From the NCBI GenBank assembly GCA_030789695.1, contig CM061134.1, positions 61,139,334 through 61,203,333 on the forward strand: a stretch of DNA of 64,000 nucleotides. The letters run 5' to 3'. A program made the translations under genes and the position numbers. The notes beneath the pieces are model-generated. The model saw only the letters and a list, made by a program, of their open reading frames with translations, was not told where the DNA came from and made no database searches. Source of the stretch: Scilla litardierei. Taxonomy: Eukaryota > Streptophyta > Magnoliopsida > Asparagales > Asparagaceae. Of the stretch, positions 35,464-47,851 are shown piece by piece. How positions within the stretch are numbered: position 1 is the first letter of the stretch; the number at the start of each line of letters is the position of its first letter.

Positions 35464-37290
35464 CACCGATTGGCACCCGATCTATTACCTCGGCCTCCAC
35501 CTTTACGGCAGTAGTCCTCTCTATTGACAGGGAATCCTGAGTAACAGGCGGGAACTGATATAATGGAGCCGGTGCAAAGGCAGGAGCGATGTGCAATCAA
35601 ACGGAACGTGAATGCCCATGAGGTGCACGTATATCGTTCCAGCGTAGAGCCTCCAATTGGCACCCGATCTATTACCTCGGCCTCCACCTTTACGGCAGTA
35701 GTCCTCTCTATTGACAGGGATTCCTGAGTAACAGGCGGGAACTGATATAATGGAGCCGGTGCAAAGGCAGGAGCGATGTGCATTCAAACGGAACGTGAAT
35801 GCCCATGAGGTGCACGTATATCGGTCGAGCCTAGAGCCGCCGTTTGGCACCCGATCTATTACCTCGGCCTCCACCTTTACGGCAGTAGTCCTCTCTATTG
35901 ACAGGGATTCCTGAGTAACAGGCGGGAACTGATATAAAGGAGCCGGTGCAAAGGCAGGAGTGATGTGCATTCAAATGGAACGTGAATGCCCATGAGGTGC
36001 ACGTATATCGGTCCAGCTTAGAGCCTCCATTTGGCACCCGATCTATTACCTCGGCCTCCACCTTTACGGCAGTAGTCCTCTCTATTGACAGGGATTCCTG
36101 AGTAACAGGCGGGAACTGATATAATGGAGCCGGTGCAAAGGCAGGAGCGATGTGCATTCAAACGGAACGTGAATGCCCATGAGGTGCACGTATATCGGTC
36201 GAGCCTAGAGCCGCCGTTTGGCACCCGATCTATTACCTCGGCCTCCACCTTTACGGCAGTAGTCCTCTCTATTGACAGGGAATCCTGAGTAACAGGCGGG
36301 AACTGATATATGGAGCCGGTGCAAAGGCAGAAGCGATGTACATTCAAACGGAGCGTGAATGCCCATGAGGTGCACGTATATCGGTCGAGCCTAGAGCCGC
36401 CGTTTGGCACCCGATCTATTACATCGGCCTCCACCTTTACGGCAGTAGTCCTCTCTATTGACAGGGATTCCTGAGTAACAGGCGGGAACTGATATAATGG
36501 AGCCGGTGCAAAGGCAGGAGTGATGTGCATTCAAACGGAACGTGAATGCCCATGAGGTGCACGTATATCGGTCCAGCCTAGAGCTGCCGTTTGGCACCCG
36601 ATCTATTACCTCGGCCTCCACCTTTACGGCAGTAGTCCTCTCTATTGACAGGGATTCCTGAGTAACAGGCGGGAACTGATATAATGGAGCCGGTGCAAAG
36701 GCAGGAGCGATGTGTACTCAAACGGAACGTGAATGCCCATGAGGTGCACGTATATCGGTCGAGCCTAGAGCCGCCGTTTGGCACCCGATCTATTACCTCG
36801 GCCTCCACCTTTACGGCAGTAGTCCTCTCTATTGATAGGGATTCATGAGTAACAGGCGGGAACTGATATAATGGAGTCGGTGCAAAGGCAGGAGCGATGT
36901 GCATTCAAACGGAGCGTGAATGCCCATGAGGTGCACGTATATCGGTCGAGCATAGAGCCGCCGTTTGGCACCCGATCTATTACCTCGGCCTCCACCTTTA
37001 CGGCAGTAGTCCTCTCTATTGACAGGGATTCCTGAGTAACAGGCGGGAACTGATATAATGGAGCCGGTGCAAAGGCAGGAGTGATGTGCATTCAAACGGA
37101 ACGTGAATGCCCATGAGGTGCACGTATATCGGTCCAGCCTAGAGCCGCCGTTTGGCACCCGATCTATTACCTCGGCCTCCACCTTTACGGCAGTAGTCCT
37201 GTCTATTGACAGGGATTCATGAGTAACAGGCGGGAACTGATATAATGGAGCCGGTGCAAAGGCAGGAGCGATGTGTACTCAAACGGAACG
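35464..37290. repeat. 187-bp tandem repeat array, about ten copies
   Basis: Units start at a constant 187-base step (one copy is 186), each including CAATAGAGAGGACTACTGCC in complement and GTGCACGTATATCGGTCGAG. Copies differ by a few percent. Since 187 is not a multiple of three, each unit moves the reading frame by one. The minus strand is nearly stop-free, giving repeated MHIAPAFAPAPLYQFPPVTQ peptides that are artefacts. The array meets the N run, so copies were probably lost in assembly. Confidence 0.93.
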
Positions 37291-37760
37291 TGATCGTCAA
37301 GGTAATAGGTGCAGTCAAGAGAAAGGGCTTTCTCCTCTCTTCCAAGAGAGTCTTCAACACACAACACACTTCTCCTTCAAGTTCTACTTCAAGGCATATG
37401 GGATTGTAAGTGTTGCTTTCATAATTTCATAACTTTCGTTATTTTTTTTTTGTGCTAGGTTTGCGAGAGCGGTTTGCTTACTCACAAGTTGTAGGAGTGA
37501 AGGACATCGATTGTATTCGATTTCACTTGTAGGGTTGCTACAAGTGGGTTTAAAGGGAACCTCAAGTTAGTGTTCTAACTTGAATATCCGGAGGTATCCG
37601 GGTGGAAGGGACGTAGGATAACCGGGAACAAGGCGGGAAGTTACTTGGGTAATCCGAACACTTGAAACATAATTGCGTGTGCATTTGTTTATTATTTGGG
37701 TTTAATTTTAATTCCGCACTATATTTGTTGATCATATATCATATATATGTGTGAATTTTG
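37290..37760 (+). mobile_element. Possible LTR fragment
   Basis: Sequence after the array has an LTR-like composition: a CT-rich leader (TCTTCAACACACAACACAC), a GTTTGCGAGAGCGGTTTGC segment, and GGTAATCCGAACACTTG before AATTGCGTGTGC. No second LTR, primer-binding site or protein domain is in view, so this is weak. The 187-bp array may be part of the same element. From 37760 to 38850 I see no gene. Confidence 0.3.
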
Positions 37761-38980
37761 TGATATGGTCTCCATGTATGCTATATCTATATGTGTTGTG
37801 ATTTGAGACGTTAAGTTTCCTTCGTGTATCTCAATGTTGATATTGGACTTTCGTTCCTCTTATCACCTAAGTTTATAATGTGGTTTTATGATTTTTTGGA
37901 TTTTATATATATTTAGATTCTTATTTGGCACGATTGTTGTTATTTTACTGCCGCCTTTTGGATAATGCCATAGGGGGATCGAAATAAACAAACAGAATCG
38001 TAATGAATGTTCTATGTATGGTCTAATAAACAGACATACAAAAACTGGATGTAAGTTTCTACACTGTTTTTTTATACACCGGAAGTTGCTACATTGACTC
38101 TCCCAATTTCGATGGCCCTGTAGCAAACCGGCAAAATGATTCCAGTTTTGCAGGGCGGTTGATGGAGGGAAAACGCCATATTTGGCGTGTTGTTGCAGTG
38201 TGGTTTGGAGATGATATAACCGGCCAACTTCCGCTTAGACTTGCATGGAGTCGTCGAATATAGCTTAATTCACGTAAACTAAATATGGGAAAAAATACCT
38301 AATTAAATGTCACATCATCTACCAACTAGATTCAATGGGGTTGGATAGTGGGGTGTCGAGACTCGAGAATATATTGTGGGGCCCGCTAAACAATATGCGG
38401 ACCTTCGCGTTCGAATGTTGTTAACTGGGCAATTTGCAGTAGGTTTCGCGTCGTTCCGCTGTGCTGCGTTGAAATATTCTATCTTTTTCCCTCTGTGGGC
38501 TCCACTTTAATGTGTTACTATTAATAAGACGAAAAGCGATGGTACGTAGAGATGGAAATTGCGGATGAGGTGAGAGGTTGGTGGGACCACAAACAAGAAT
38601 TCGACCGGTCATCTACTCATCCAACTGTCGACTTTGCTGGTACTTTGTTTGAGAAAAGTTTTTCACGTAAGCGCCATATCAGCGAATATTTGTATCCATT
38701 CTGACAAGTAAAACATTTTAGTCGTTTAATATATCTCCTCACACAACTGTATACAGTAATGCCATATATGCGCGATGAGGAAATTCGTATAATAAATCCA
38801 AATATTCGACCGCGCACAACTATCCCTCATTTACGCATATACTGCGCGTGACTAAATTAAGTTTGCTCACCGCGCACATCGGTTCAAATTTTGCCCCGTT
38901 TTGCGAGCTCAGTAATTAATCCGCCGTTTGTTTATACTTGTAATAACAAATAGGAAGAGCGAGAGAGTCAAGAAGCAAGA

Positions 38981-40041
38981 TGGCCACCCATAATGCAGGA
39001 CCCGGCAAAAAATTTGAGTTGCCGCCAAACTCGGAGTATTAATGTAGCAGACCGCAAAAAAACGCCGCGAAGACCCCAGAAAACCCCGCCATGCGTCCGG
39101 TCAAGTGGAGGATATTTATCCCGCCAAATTTGGGGATATATCACCATTCGCCATGATTTGTGCCTTCACTGCAGATATGGCTGAGAAATCGTGTCAGTGG
39201 GACGAAGAAACTTTGCAAGGCCAGTCTTCAGAGGGAAGAAGAGACGGTGACGTAGCTGATATCCGTTCCCTTCATGACAGGGGGGATGTGCGGCCGCAGT
39301 TGCCTGAGACTCCCCTAAGGGATACATGGCCATGGGGAGGTCTCGTTCCGGCAGGCTATGTCCCCCCGACGTACGAGGGGGCATTGCTGTTGAATCCGCC
39401 CACTGACGTTCCATCGGAAGGTACTAGGGGGAACCGTCACCGACCCTTCTTCCCCGTCTGGGACGGCGAGTCTGCATTGGTGGATAGGGGGGTGGCCAGT
39501 CGGCTGGTGGAGAACTCCATCCTTCCCATTGACCAAAGTGTCCTGGGTCAAATTGACATTGAAAGGCTCGCTAACTCAGTCGTTTATGGCAGTTACCAGG
39601 TTAAGTACTAATGTCGTCTCGTTGTGCTGTTGCCTTACTCTTACAGTCTTACTTATCCATGATTCCCTGCAGACATCATTGGTCGGGGCGGAACTGCATC
39701 ACTGAGTGGTGCAATTGTTGATTGCCGAGCGGAAAAAGGTGGTTTCCTTCGAATCTCAACTTAAGGATTTGAAGGAGCAGCTGATGAAAGAGAGAGACCG
39801 CAGATCTCAGGCGGAGTGGGAGGTTGCAAAAGCTAAAGATCGGGCGGCCTCTATGTCAGCGGTTCGGAAGAGCTCCGAAGAGCGATGGTACGTAGAGAAG
39901 AGCAGTCTCCTGGCTCGTATAGCCGAGTTGGAGAGAAACTCGCTTCCTCCAAACTCAATTGCAGACGTGAGGCATGAGGCTGAGGCGAGGAAGCGTCAGC
40001 GATCTGGTCGGGAGTCCGGTGGAGGATCGGCCCAAACGTAG
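38981..40041 (+). pseudogene. Two-exon broken gene with C-terminal coiled coil, possibly a transposon gag/mobile-domain type
   Basis: Exon 1 (open from 39105 to 39600) reads VPAGYVPPTYEGALLL and ends VYGSYQ. An intron follows (CCAG|GTTAAGTAC...CTGCAG|ACA, 39601-39672) with a good TACTAATG branch-like site. Exon 2 continues in frame: TSLVGAELHH, TGA (39703-39705), VVQLLIAERKKVV, then a charged coiled coil (LKDLKEQLMKERDRRSQAEW) to a TAG at 40039. The stop could be a CGA to TGA change. ATGGCC at 38981 may be the old start, but the frame is broken soon after. The two-part layout resembles plant transposon-linked proteins of the plant-mobile-domain or putative-gypsy type; I cannot confirm it. Confidence 0.5.
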
Positions 40042-41032
40042 GACGGTTTGTCTACCAACGCCCCCTCCAGCGAGGCGTCTGTGTGAATCGTGGCCATCTT
40101 AGTACCCCAAATGGTTTTCATATTTTGAGAGGTGAACATGTGATGGTTTACGCGTTAGTAATGAACCCCGAACATTCAATTGGCAATGAACACCGTCTGG
40201 TCCAGTCTTTTACCGCTTGTTAGTTTAATTATCTGTTTGCCTACCATTAGCGATCTTCGTACACCGATTGCTTAATTTCTTGTGGATATTAAAACTATTA
40301 GCATACAGCCATCACAGAAATGGTTAAGGATGGTGTGAAATATCGAAGTTTCCCGGGAATATACTTAGTGCACATGAACTGCGTTGGAATTGAGCTTAGC
40401 ATCACAGTGAACCAGATATACAATTTTTTTCTCATTGCTCACACCGGTCCCACCTTTTACCTGATGTGTATGGATGAATCTGATTTGTCAGTGTGTTTCA
40501 TTGGAGTCATTTTCTCCAGCATTCACATAGCCTCTACATGCATCGAGATTGTTACGTATAGAGTTTTCCTTTAAACGAACTTGGGATATTGGACTTATGC
40601 CATAGATTCAAGTAGACCATCGTCAAGGAGAGAAAGATTCAAGAATACGCAGAGGTGGAAATCACTTCATGCAACATAAATAACACATTTACTGCAGTAT
40701 ACGGTCTTCAACATCAATAACATACCAAAGCACACAATTATGAGTCCAACTCTTAGCATTCTCCTTTATGTCCGTTGTGCGCGGTGAGCAAATTTTTAAT
40801 GCTGTAACATAAATTGCTCAAAGCTCACAACGGGCAAAATTATGCCAGGCGTGCGAATTTAGCTACTGTATCCCATAACATAAATGTTCAAAGCGCACAA
40901 CAAGCAAAGACATGATGGCGCGTTGAGTTCCCGTTGTGCAGAAATCCCATAGATTTTGTACAAAAATCCCAAAAAATTCATTATATTCTTTCATTGTAAA
41001 CTCAGTCACTACATTTGCACAAAATTATAAAT

Positions 41033-43850
41033 TCAATGCTCTGATGATACGGTAATTACAGTGGGAGATTTGCCTACATCTTTACAGAATAATGTCTCGA
41101 ATTGTCGCATCCTCTCTTCAAGGCCTTCCACCCATCCTTCGGCCGCAGGCAGGCGGTTAGCCTTCCATTGCCTTATTACCGGTGGGACCGGGCTTCTATC
41201 TTTAAGTTGAATATTTACAAAGTGATTATTATTTACAAAACCTATGGTGAAGGGACCACGTTTCGTACCTTGGTGTGGTCCTGATCTTAACGGAAAAAAT
41301 GAAAGACATTGTTGCATTGACAGCAGATGTATTACACAGTTATAACGACTTGAGATAATATGTCCAACTTCAGGGAAGGTCATCCAATATTGCATCGGGG
41401 GTGGTCACCCATATAGTTAATTGACACTACCTGTTCTTGTGCACTTTCCTCACCCATCACCTTTGAGTACACATCATAGTGGTCACGCAGCTCTTGAAGC
41501 AATTCTCTTCTGACCACCTTCCACTGGTCCTCTCACATCCCTAGATGTGAAGATATAGCCCTGTAACCACAGTTCCCATCTGCCGTCACATCTGTGACGT
41601 TCGATATATATTTGGCGATTGCAGCGGGGAATTGATCAAGATAAGGTATGCCTCCTTGAACGGCTCTAGCGTCCTTTGCTTCATAATTTGCTGCTGCAAA
41701 TGAAGCTGTAGCAGAAACCCCAGTCATACTGCCAGATGTCGCGGCTTTGCCAGTTGGTTTCTTTCTAGCAAGTTGAGGAGGAATGGGTGGGGCAGACGTA
41801 TTTTTGATCCTTTGGGACCGTCTCGGCTGGACACGGCCGACGCTTTCTTGTTTCGATGAGACTTCAGGTGGAATTTGAGCAGAGCAACTAGCCGCATCGC
41901 CGAAGTCATGATCAAAATGAGCAGGATGAATGGGGGTGGCTGTATCTTCATTTGTCAAATTATTATCCCTTTTTCTTCTTCCATTGAACACGACATTAAC
42001 TTGCGGCTCTGTAATCAGATTTGTCGCCGGGGTAGCTAGCTCCTTCAACTTAATTAACAACTCCTGCTTCATCGGCCCATCAAGTTGAGCATAGAGCATG
42101 TGTATGCGCTCTAATTCAGCATGTATAAGCCCATCTTCTTCAGACATCAATTCCGGCTTAGCCTCCAAGTCTAGCTGCTTCCAATGAGAATTTACGGCTT
42201 CTAAGGGAATGGGGCGATTTTCCCTTGTGTATTTGCCAATCTCATTGGCATATGGTACACCATAAATCATTCTAGCTAGACAATCACCTGTGCATTGGTC
42301 CGTTCCCATAGGGTCAGATTTATCAGCTTCCACAGACATTATCTTCAACGCCGCAGCGGCTGTAAATCCTATCAGCTCCTTGAACAAGAACCCATGCACA
42401 TTATGTTGCAACATGATCTTAGATTTCTCGAATGATGCCTTGATCTCGATATGCTGCCCCTCTAATGATTCATGTATGGTTGGCCAAGAAGCGGATAAAC
42501 TGAAGGCCGATGAACCCAATGCCCTTTTAAGCTTAGAATGTTCAGTCTGTGCTCTTTTGGTCTGCCCTCTGTTGGTACTGACATTTCCAAAGTGGAGATT
42601 GCCATCTGTCCATACAGAAATAAACTTCTCCTTATACTTGTCCAACCAAGATGTCTTCACATAGCTCACGACCCTTGTGTAATCTTTGTACTCGGTCTCC
42701 AATGCCTTCAGTTTAGCAACATACTCCTCCTCCTTGCGTGCCCCCACCAATAAATTCCAGCTAGAGATGAAACCTAACCATTTTTCTTGATCTTCAAAAG
42801 AGGGCTGGTAATTTTTGGCAATATTTTTGGATATGTGCATTCTACATATTTGGTGCACCGCAAGGGGAAATTCATGGCCAATGGCATTCATAAGTGCTGG
42901 CTCCAGTACTGACAAAATTACACGTGGCATCCTGTATCCCTGCAGCAAAGAGCTCAACTTCCCCAAGGCCCACAAGTAGTTCTCCTCACGTACGGCCTCC
43001 GTGTAACAAAATGCCGCTGCGAACTGAATATCTGTGGACGTCACCCCATACATCTCCATCAATGGTGGCCTGTTGCGGTTGGTCTTCAACGCGCAGTCCA
43101 TAACCAGAATCTCTGGAAATTTTCGTAATAACTCAACCGACTGCGGATGTGCCCAAAATATAGTCCTCACTGCAGTTGTCACTTTGTCCACTTCATGATA
43201 CACAATGTAATTACGCTGTGTCAGTAGATTAAGGAATAGCTGCATTTCTGCTCTCCAGGCCATTTCCCCTGCCTTCATCCTCTGTCTGGCTTTATAAATA
43301 GTGTTGATTGTGGTAGATGTTGCATTATCCTTTTCCTTCAGGTATTTCAAGATTTCCCTTGGCCTAAGCAGTCTATGTGACAAGTCTCTCACCGTGGCCA
43401 TCTCCCCACCTCCGAACCTCCTCTCATCTGGATGTCGCTCGATGTACATTGCGGGTTTATGGTTGTGATTGCCACGTACAACTGTCAAAATCCACTTATC
43501 TGTTGCCACACCATTAGCCCTCAAGTAGAAGGGACATGAACACTTCTTGCTTCGAGTTGATTTTTTGGCCGATATATCCGGCCTGTGTGGCCGATATGTC
43601 CCACTTCTTTCACAACAAAAATAATAAGTTGGGACCCTATTGCCCTTTGTACTCATATTTGATGATTTTGTAACAACCAAATTCCCGGTTTTCACACCGA
43701 CCCCTTTTACCCATTTACCAAGCTCTTCTATGCTGGGGAAAATTTTATTTGTTGTGAACTGATTTGTATAATCTTCATTAACCTCTGAGCCTTCAACAAT
43801 ACGCTGAATTAAGTCCCAGATACCAATATAGTCACTAAATGTTAAGCTTT
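41033..43850 (-). pseudogene. FAR1-type zinc finger, MULE transposase, OTU protease fusion (broken)
   Basis: The main frame (43695-41533, open a further 150 bases upstream) has a WRKY/GCM1-like finger (FCCER, KKCSCPF, GNHNH), a MULE transposase core, and the start of an OTU domain (DVTADGNCGYRA, Asp and Cys of the protease). MULE marks are VMDCALKTN (first Asp), CRMH, and TEHSKLKR (Glu). The second Asp, expected in an ITDRE-like block, is replaced in ILSVLEPALMN. A TGA at 41533 and a one-base deletion in a C run near 41396 separate the OTU N-part from its C-part (41395-41033), which keeps the histidine in VNNNHFV. An upstream exon at about 43900-44000 ends at GCAAAG|GTTTGA. As read it cannot make an active transposase. 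Confidence 0.88.
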
Positions 43851-44394
43851 ATTTTCTAGTAAATTAGTCAGTTAACAAAGCAAAATAATTTCAAACCTTT
43901 GCTTCTTTGTCCGCTTCATCCCAGATCCCCTCAATGTGTACCGAGCCCATCTCAATCTTCGTAATTTCTACGCAATCATGTTCCAAATGTACATTGCAGC
44001 AATAAATTTCTGAAATTATTAAAAAATACCAAATTAATTAGCATCAATTAATGGCTTACCAACTTTACGATGCAGTGCGGCCGCAGTCGACTATTTTAGG
44101 GCACCCCAACCCAATGACACAAATCTTTTGCACTGCCTTAAGGACCTTCGTTTGATATAAGCAGGAACTCTTATAGTCTATATACCTCAGCGAATTAGAA
44201 TAATTTCTGTTGATCAAACCCTATCTCGTTAGCTTTTCCCGCCTTAGGTCACAAAACTGATCGCATATGGAAGCTGTTACGATGCATTTGTATATACGGA
44301 TGCGTAGAAATAGTGGTTCATAGTGTAAATTACTCATCGCGAACAGTGGGAGGGCAAAAATAAAAATTGCTCTCCTCTGTAAACCGTCTAGCAG

Positions 44395-44590
44395 TTTGCC
44401 CACCGCACACAACCGCGCAAAACACGGACTTGCTCATCGCACACAACCACGCAAAACTGGGAATTGCTCACCGCTCACAGCCAATCAAAACACGGAATTG
44501 CTCAACACACACAACCACGCAAAACTCGGAATTGCTCAGCGCACACAACCACTCAAAACCCGTAATTGCTCACCGCCCACAACCGTTTTG
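44395..44590 (+). repeat. 34-bp tandem array, six units (left arm)
   Basis: Units start at a constant 34-base step (44463, 44497, 44531, 44565). The unit is ATTGCTCACCGCACACAACC followed by ACGCAAAACTCGGA. It contains the TTGCTCAnnGCxCACAAC motif of the whole field. The same unit runs in the opposite orientation at 53853-54117. There are no unique spacers, so it is not CRISPR-like. Confidence 0.9.
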
Positions 44591-44689
44591 GTCAAGTCCA
44601 CGTGCACATGTGGACGGGTTATTTGCTAGTAATATTTCAAACTAGACTTGTTTACTCAACCAGCACAACGGGTAAATTATTGTAGACCT

Positions 44690-45145
44690 GATATGACCCG
44701 GTAGGACCCGAAATTGTCCCGTGATACCTTCTGCTCGCAGCGAATTGACAGACAATTACACAGATTGCTCACGGCGGAATTTCAAACGGCAAGTATTTTC
44801 AAAGATCGCTCCAGTCGCCCAGACCGAAATCCAAAAGCTTTGATTTTTATTTAATTGCTCGAAGGATACATCACTTAGTCAACTGGTGAGATCATACAAA
44901 GAGCTGAATCGAGAGAAATCGATTTAGGGGTTTTTGACCTAAATTTATCAACATCGACTCTTTGGTACGTCTATACTTTTAAGTACAGTTTATCTGCCTT
45001 TCTTATTTTGATTTTACATGCATTCATCCACGGTTGAGGTTGATGAAGTCGGTACAAAAATCCAAGGTAATATTGATTTATCTTCTCGGCAATAATGCAT
45101 TAAATCTTTGAGGATCAAGTTATGAATTGTTTGATACAGGATACT
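44690..45145 (+). promoter_or_regulatory. Duplicated 5' region of the FAR1-OTU genes
   Basis: The block AGATTGCTCACGGCGGAATTT...CGATTTAGGGGTTTTTGACC...TTTATC upstream of the first gene matches 47340-47850 upstream of the second, including ATCGATTTAGGGGTTTT. It holds motif copies and leader exons with GT donors. The genes were therefore duplicated with their regulatory DNA. No TATA box is assigned. Confidence 0.6.
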
Positions 45146-46744
45146 ATGGATTTTACAACCGACTTTACCACCAATCAACTGTTCAAGGATAGAAAAGAGC
45201 TGTTTCAGTGGATACAAAACGTCGGGTTAAGTCATGGGCATGTGATTGTTACACGTTCGGGGAGATTAAGTAAAACGGCCAAAGGGCATCATGCTGTGTA
45301 CTTTGCGTGTGAAAGAAGCGGTGAGTATCGGGGACACCGAAAGCTAAAAAAGACCAACCAGCCTGTTAAAACCAAGAAGTGTTCATGTCCTTTCTCATTG
45401 CGTGGTTATATGGTGGGCGTGGGCGTTGAGGAGTGGAAGGTAACAGTCGTTTGTGGCAGGCACAACCATGAAGCAGCTAAATATGTCGATGGCCATTCCG
45501 ATGACGGGACGTTGCAGGGAATGGAGATGGAAACAGTGCATGACCTGGCGAATAGCAAGGTTCGGCCAGCTGAAATTTTGAAAGTACTGAAGGCAAATAA
45601 AAACTTCAGTTCTACCTCAATCAAAGCAATTTATAATGCACGAAACCGGTTACAACGGGGGAAGAAGGTTGGTATTGTAAAACAGTTGAAGGAGTTAGCA
45701 TCAGCTGATAAAATTGTGGGTGCTGAGAATGTGAAGGCTGTGAATAATGAGGGGGAGGATCAGAAGGTGGGGGAGGTGTTTTGGGAGAATGCAGTGCCTG
45801 CTGAGTTGCAGGAGGAGGATCATACTGGGAAGATGGGTGGGGAGGATGATAAGGTGGATCGTAATGAGGCGGATCAGACTGCTGGGGAGGAGGAGGATGA
45901 TGATGAGAATGCAGTGGCTAAGGCCTTTGAGAAGGAGCATGAGGTTCTACATCTTCAAATTTCTACCCTGGTAGCGGAGATTGCTAAGCAGCATGCTGAG
46001 ATAACGGATACGTCTACATTGACGTGTAAGCCGGGTAAGGGAAGAAGTAGACCGTTGTGGAAACGTACAATAAAGAAGCCGAAACAATCAATTTCACATG
46101 ATGATAGTGACGAGGACTTGGCTGCCGACATAATAATACCATATTGGAACGCTTTTCCTGAGTGTCTACGACCCCTTATAGTGCATGTCGTAGATGTGAA
46201 AGCAGACGGAAACTGTGGGTATAGGGCTGTGGCAGCTCAGTTGGGACTGGGTGAGGACGAATGGAGGCAGGTGAAATATGACTTGCGAGAAGAGATGCAG
46301 AACCACGACGGCTTGTACCGGCAACTTATGGGTGCCGTGGAATTTAAAAAGAATGTAGTGGCACTGGGCCATTTGTTAGACCGTCCAAAAGCTAAATGGT
46401 GGATGCAGATGCCAGAAATGGCACATGTCATTGCCTCATGCTACGAATGTGTAGTACATATTCTTGCACCTCATCAGTGTGTGACATATTTTCCTTTAAG
46501 AACTCCTCCAGTACCCCTATCATCCAGACGCCACATAACGTTGGGTCATGTGAACAATAATCACTTCGTTATTGTTAAACTTGCCCCATATGGTCCTGTC
46601 CCTCCGACTTCAAGTATGTGGCTAAGATACCGTTCCGATGTGTCAGCCGGATGGCCGGCTGCTTATGAGGATAGGATGCATCAATTCCAGTCAATAGTAT
46701 TTGGGCACGATATTGCAACCGTTGACGTTATTGAAATATTGTAG
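45146..46744 (+). CDS. FAR1-type zinc finger plus OTU cysteine protease, no transposase
   Basis: This is an intact frame of about 532 codons. I start it at ATGGATTTTACAACC because the upstream ATG at 45122 lies in an apparent intron end (TTGATACAG|GATACT), and the tandem paralogue has the same arrangement. Order: leader MDFTTDFTTNQLF; FAR1-type finger (YFACERSGEYRGH, KKCSCPF, GRHNH); a helical KELASADKIV region; an acidic linker; a coiled coil (FEKEHEVLHLQISTLVAEI); a basic patch (KRTIKKPK); an OTU domain with Asp and Cys in ADGNCGYRA (Asp 46205, Cys 46214) and His in VNNNHFV (46562). OTU enzymes cleave ubiquitin chains; I infer a nuclear, DNA-bound protein. It is a tandem duplicate of the next gene. 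Confidence 0.85.
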   Translation: MDFTTDFTTNQLFKDRKELFQWIQNVGLSHGHVIVTRSGRLSKTAKGHHAVYFACERSGEYRGHRKLKKTNQPVKTKKCSCPFSLRGYMVGVGVEEWKVTVVCGRHNHEAAKYVDGHSDDGTLQGMEMETVHDLANSKVRPAEILKVLKANKNFSSTSIKAIYNARNRLQRGKKVGIVKQLKELASADKIVGAENVKAVNNEGEDQKVGEVFWENAVPAELQEEDHTGKMGGEDDKVDRNEADQTAGEEEDDDENAVAKAFEKEHEVLHLQISTLVAEIAKQHAEITDTSTLTCKPGKGRSRPLWKRTIKKPKQSISHDDSDEDLAADIIIPYWNAFPECLRPLIVHVVDVKADGNCGYRAVAAQLGLGEDEWRQVKYDLREEMQNHDGLYRQLMGAVEFKKNVVALGHLLDRPKAKWWMQMPEMAHVIASCYECVVHILAPHQCVTYFPLRTPPVPLSSRRHITLGHVNNNHFVIVKLAPYGPVPPTSSMWLRYRSDVSAGWPAAYEDRMHQFQSIVFGHDIATVDVIEIL

Positions 46745-47250
46745 GATAAAACTTTGTATCATTTTACTGTGGATTGTTTATTTCATATTGACAGATTGGT
46801 AGCATGAAATTTTATCATGTCTGCCTAAATGTGCAAATGTTATCATCTGTATGCCGTGCTTTGGTGTATGGTATCTATAAGTTATGCTCAACGATAGACC
46901 TACTAATCAAGTTTGCCTCTGACTAACTTTTTGGTGAACGGGTACAAACTGATATATACTGGATTTTGAATGCTTAATAACACACTCAATCTATCCAGAT
47001 TTTCTTAAGGGTGTTAATTAATACAACTAATGATAGTTATCACGTTGGTATTATATTATTTTATACGTATCAATAATGTTGTTAACATCGGCATAAGAAT
47101 ATGAGGAATCCAATAGAATAAATATTAAAAACAAAATTTAGATCTCCTCAGCGCGCACCGCGGTCAAAATCGTTCTCAGCGTCGCGATTAATAACGATTA
47201 CCGTTACTAATGTCAAGCCTGACAATCCATGTAATATTACTCAGCGCGCA
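46745..47250. other. Spacer between tandem FAR1-OTU genes
   Basis: AT-rich 3' flank of the first gene, then motif copies from 47140 on (GCGCGCACCGCGG, TTACTCAGCGCGCAAAACGG). No gene is seen. Confidence 0.6.
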
Positions 47251-47851
47251 AAACGGTTCGAATCGTGCTAAAATATAACCGTTGTGCGCGCTGAGTAAAA
47301 TTTGCCAACTAAACCACCGAATTTACTCGAAGCGCGCAACGGGTTAAAATTTTTACCCGTTTTGACCCGTTTTGACCCTCTTTCATCCCTTGATAAATTC
47401 TGCTCACAGCCATAACCTTCCACAAATTGCTCAAGGCGGAATATCAAACGGCCAGTTTTTCGTAGATTGCTCAAGGCGCACAGACGGAAATTCCAAAGAT
47501 TTGATTTTTATTACTGGGCTCGACATTTACATCACAGTGGCAACTACTGCGTTCAAACAAATCGGTGAAGCGAGAGCAATCGATTTAGGGGTTTTCGACC
47601 TAAATTTGTCGAAATCGCGATTTGGTAAGTATACAATGTTAAGTACATTTTATTTGATATCCTTGTTACAATTACAATGTGTAGAAAGAGGAGGCGAAAT
47701 TTTTGGTTTTTAATTGCCTGCAGATACAGTTGAGATTGGTGGAGATGCTAAAAAATTCGGAGGTAATATTGATTTTTCTTTACGTCAATAATGTAACTAA
47801 TGTTTGGTTCCCGGTCCAATTAGTTGTATGAATTGTTTGATACAGGTGTAT

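Noticed and set aside
34351..35783. Long frames crossing the N run
   Set aside because: X residues come from N; only the LINE part left of the gap is real.
35521..37182. Several 76-170 codon minus-strand frames
   Set aside because: They are the 187-bp repeat read in shifting frames.
44395..44590. Regular 34-bp repeats as a CRISPR array
   Set aside because: There are no unique spacers and the context is a plant transposon.
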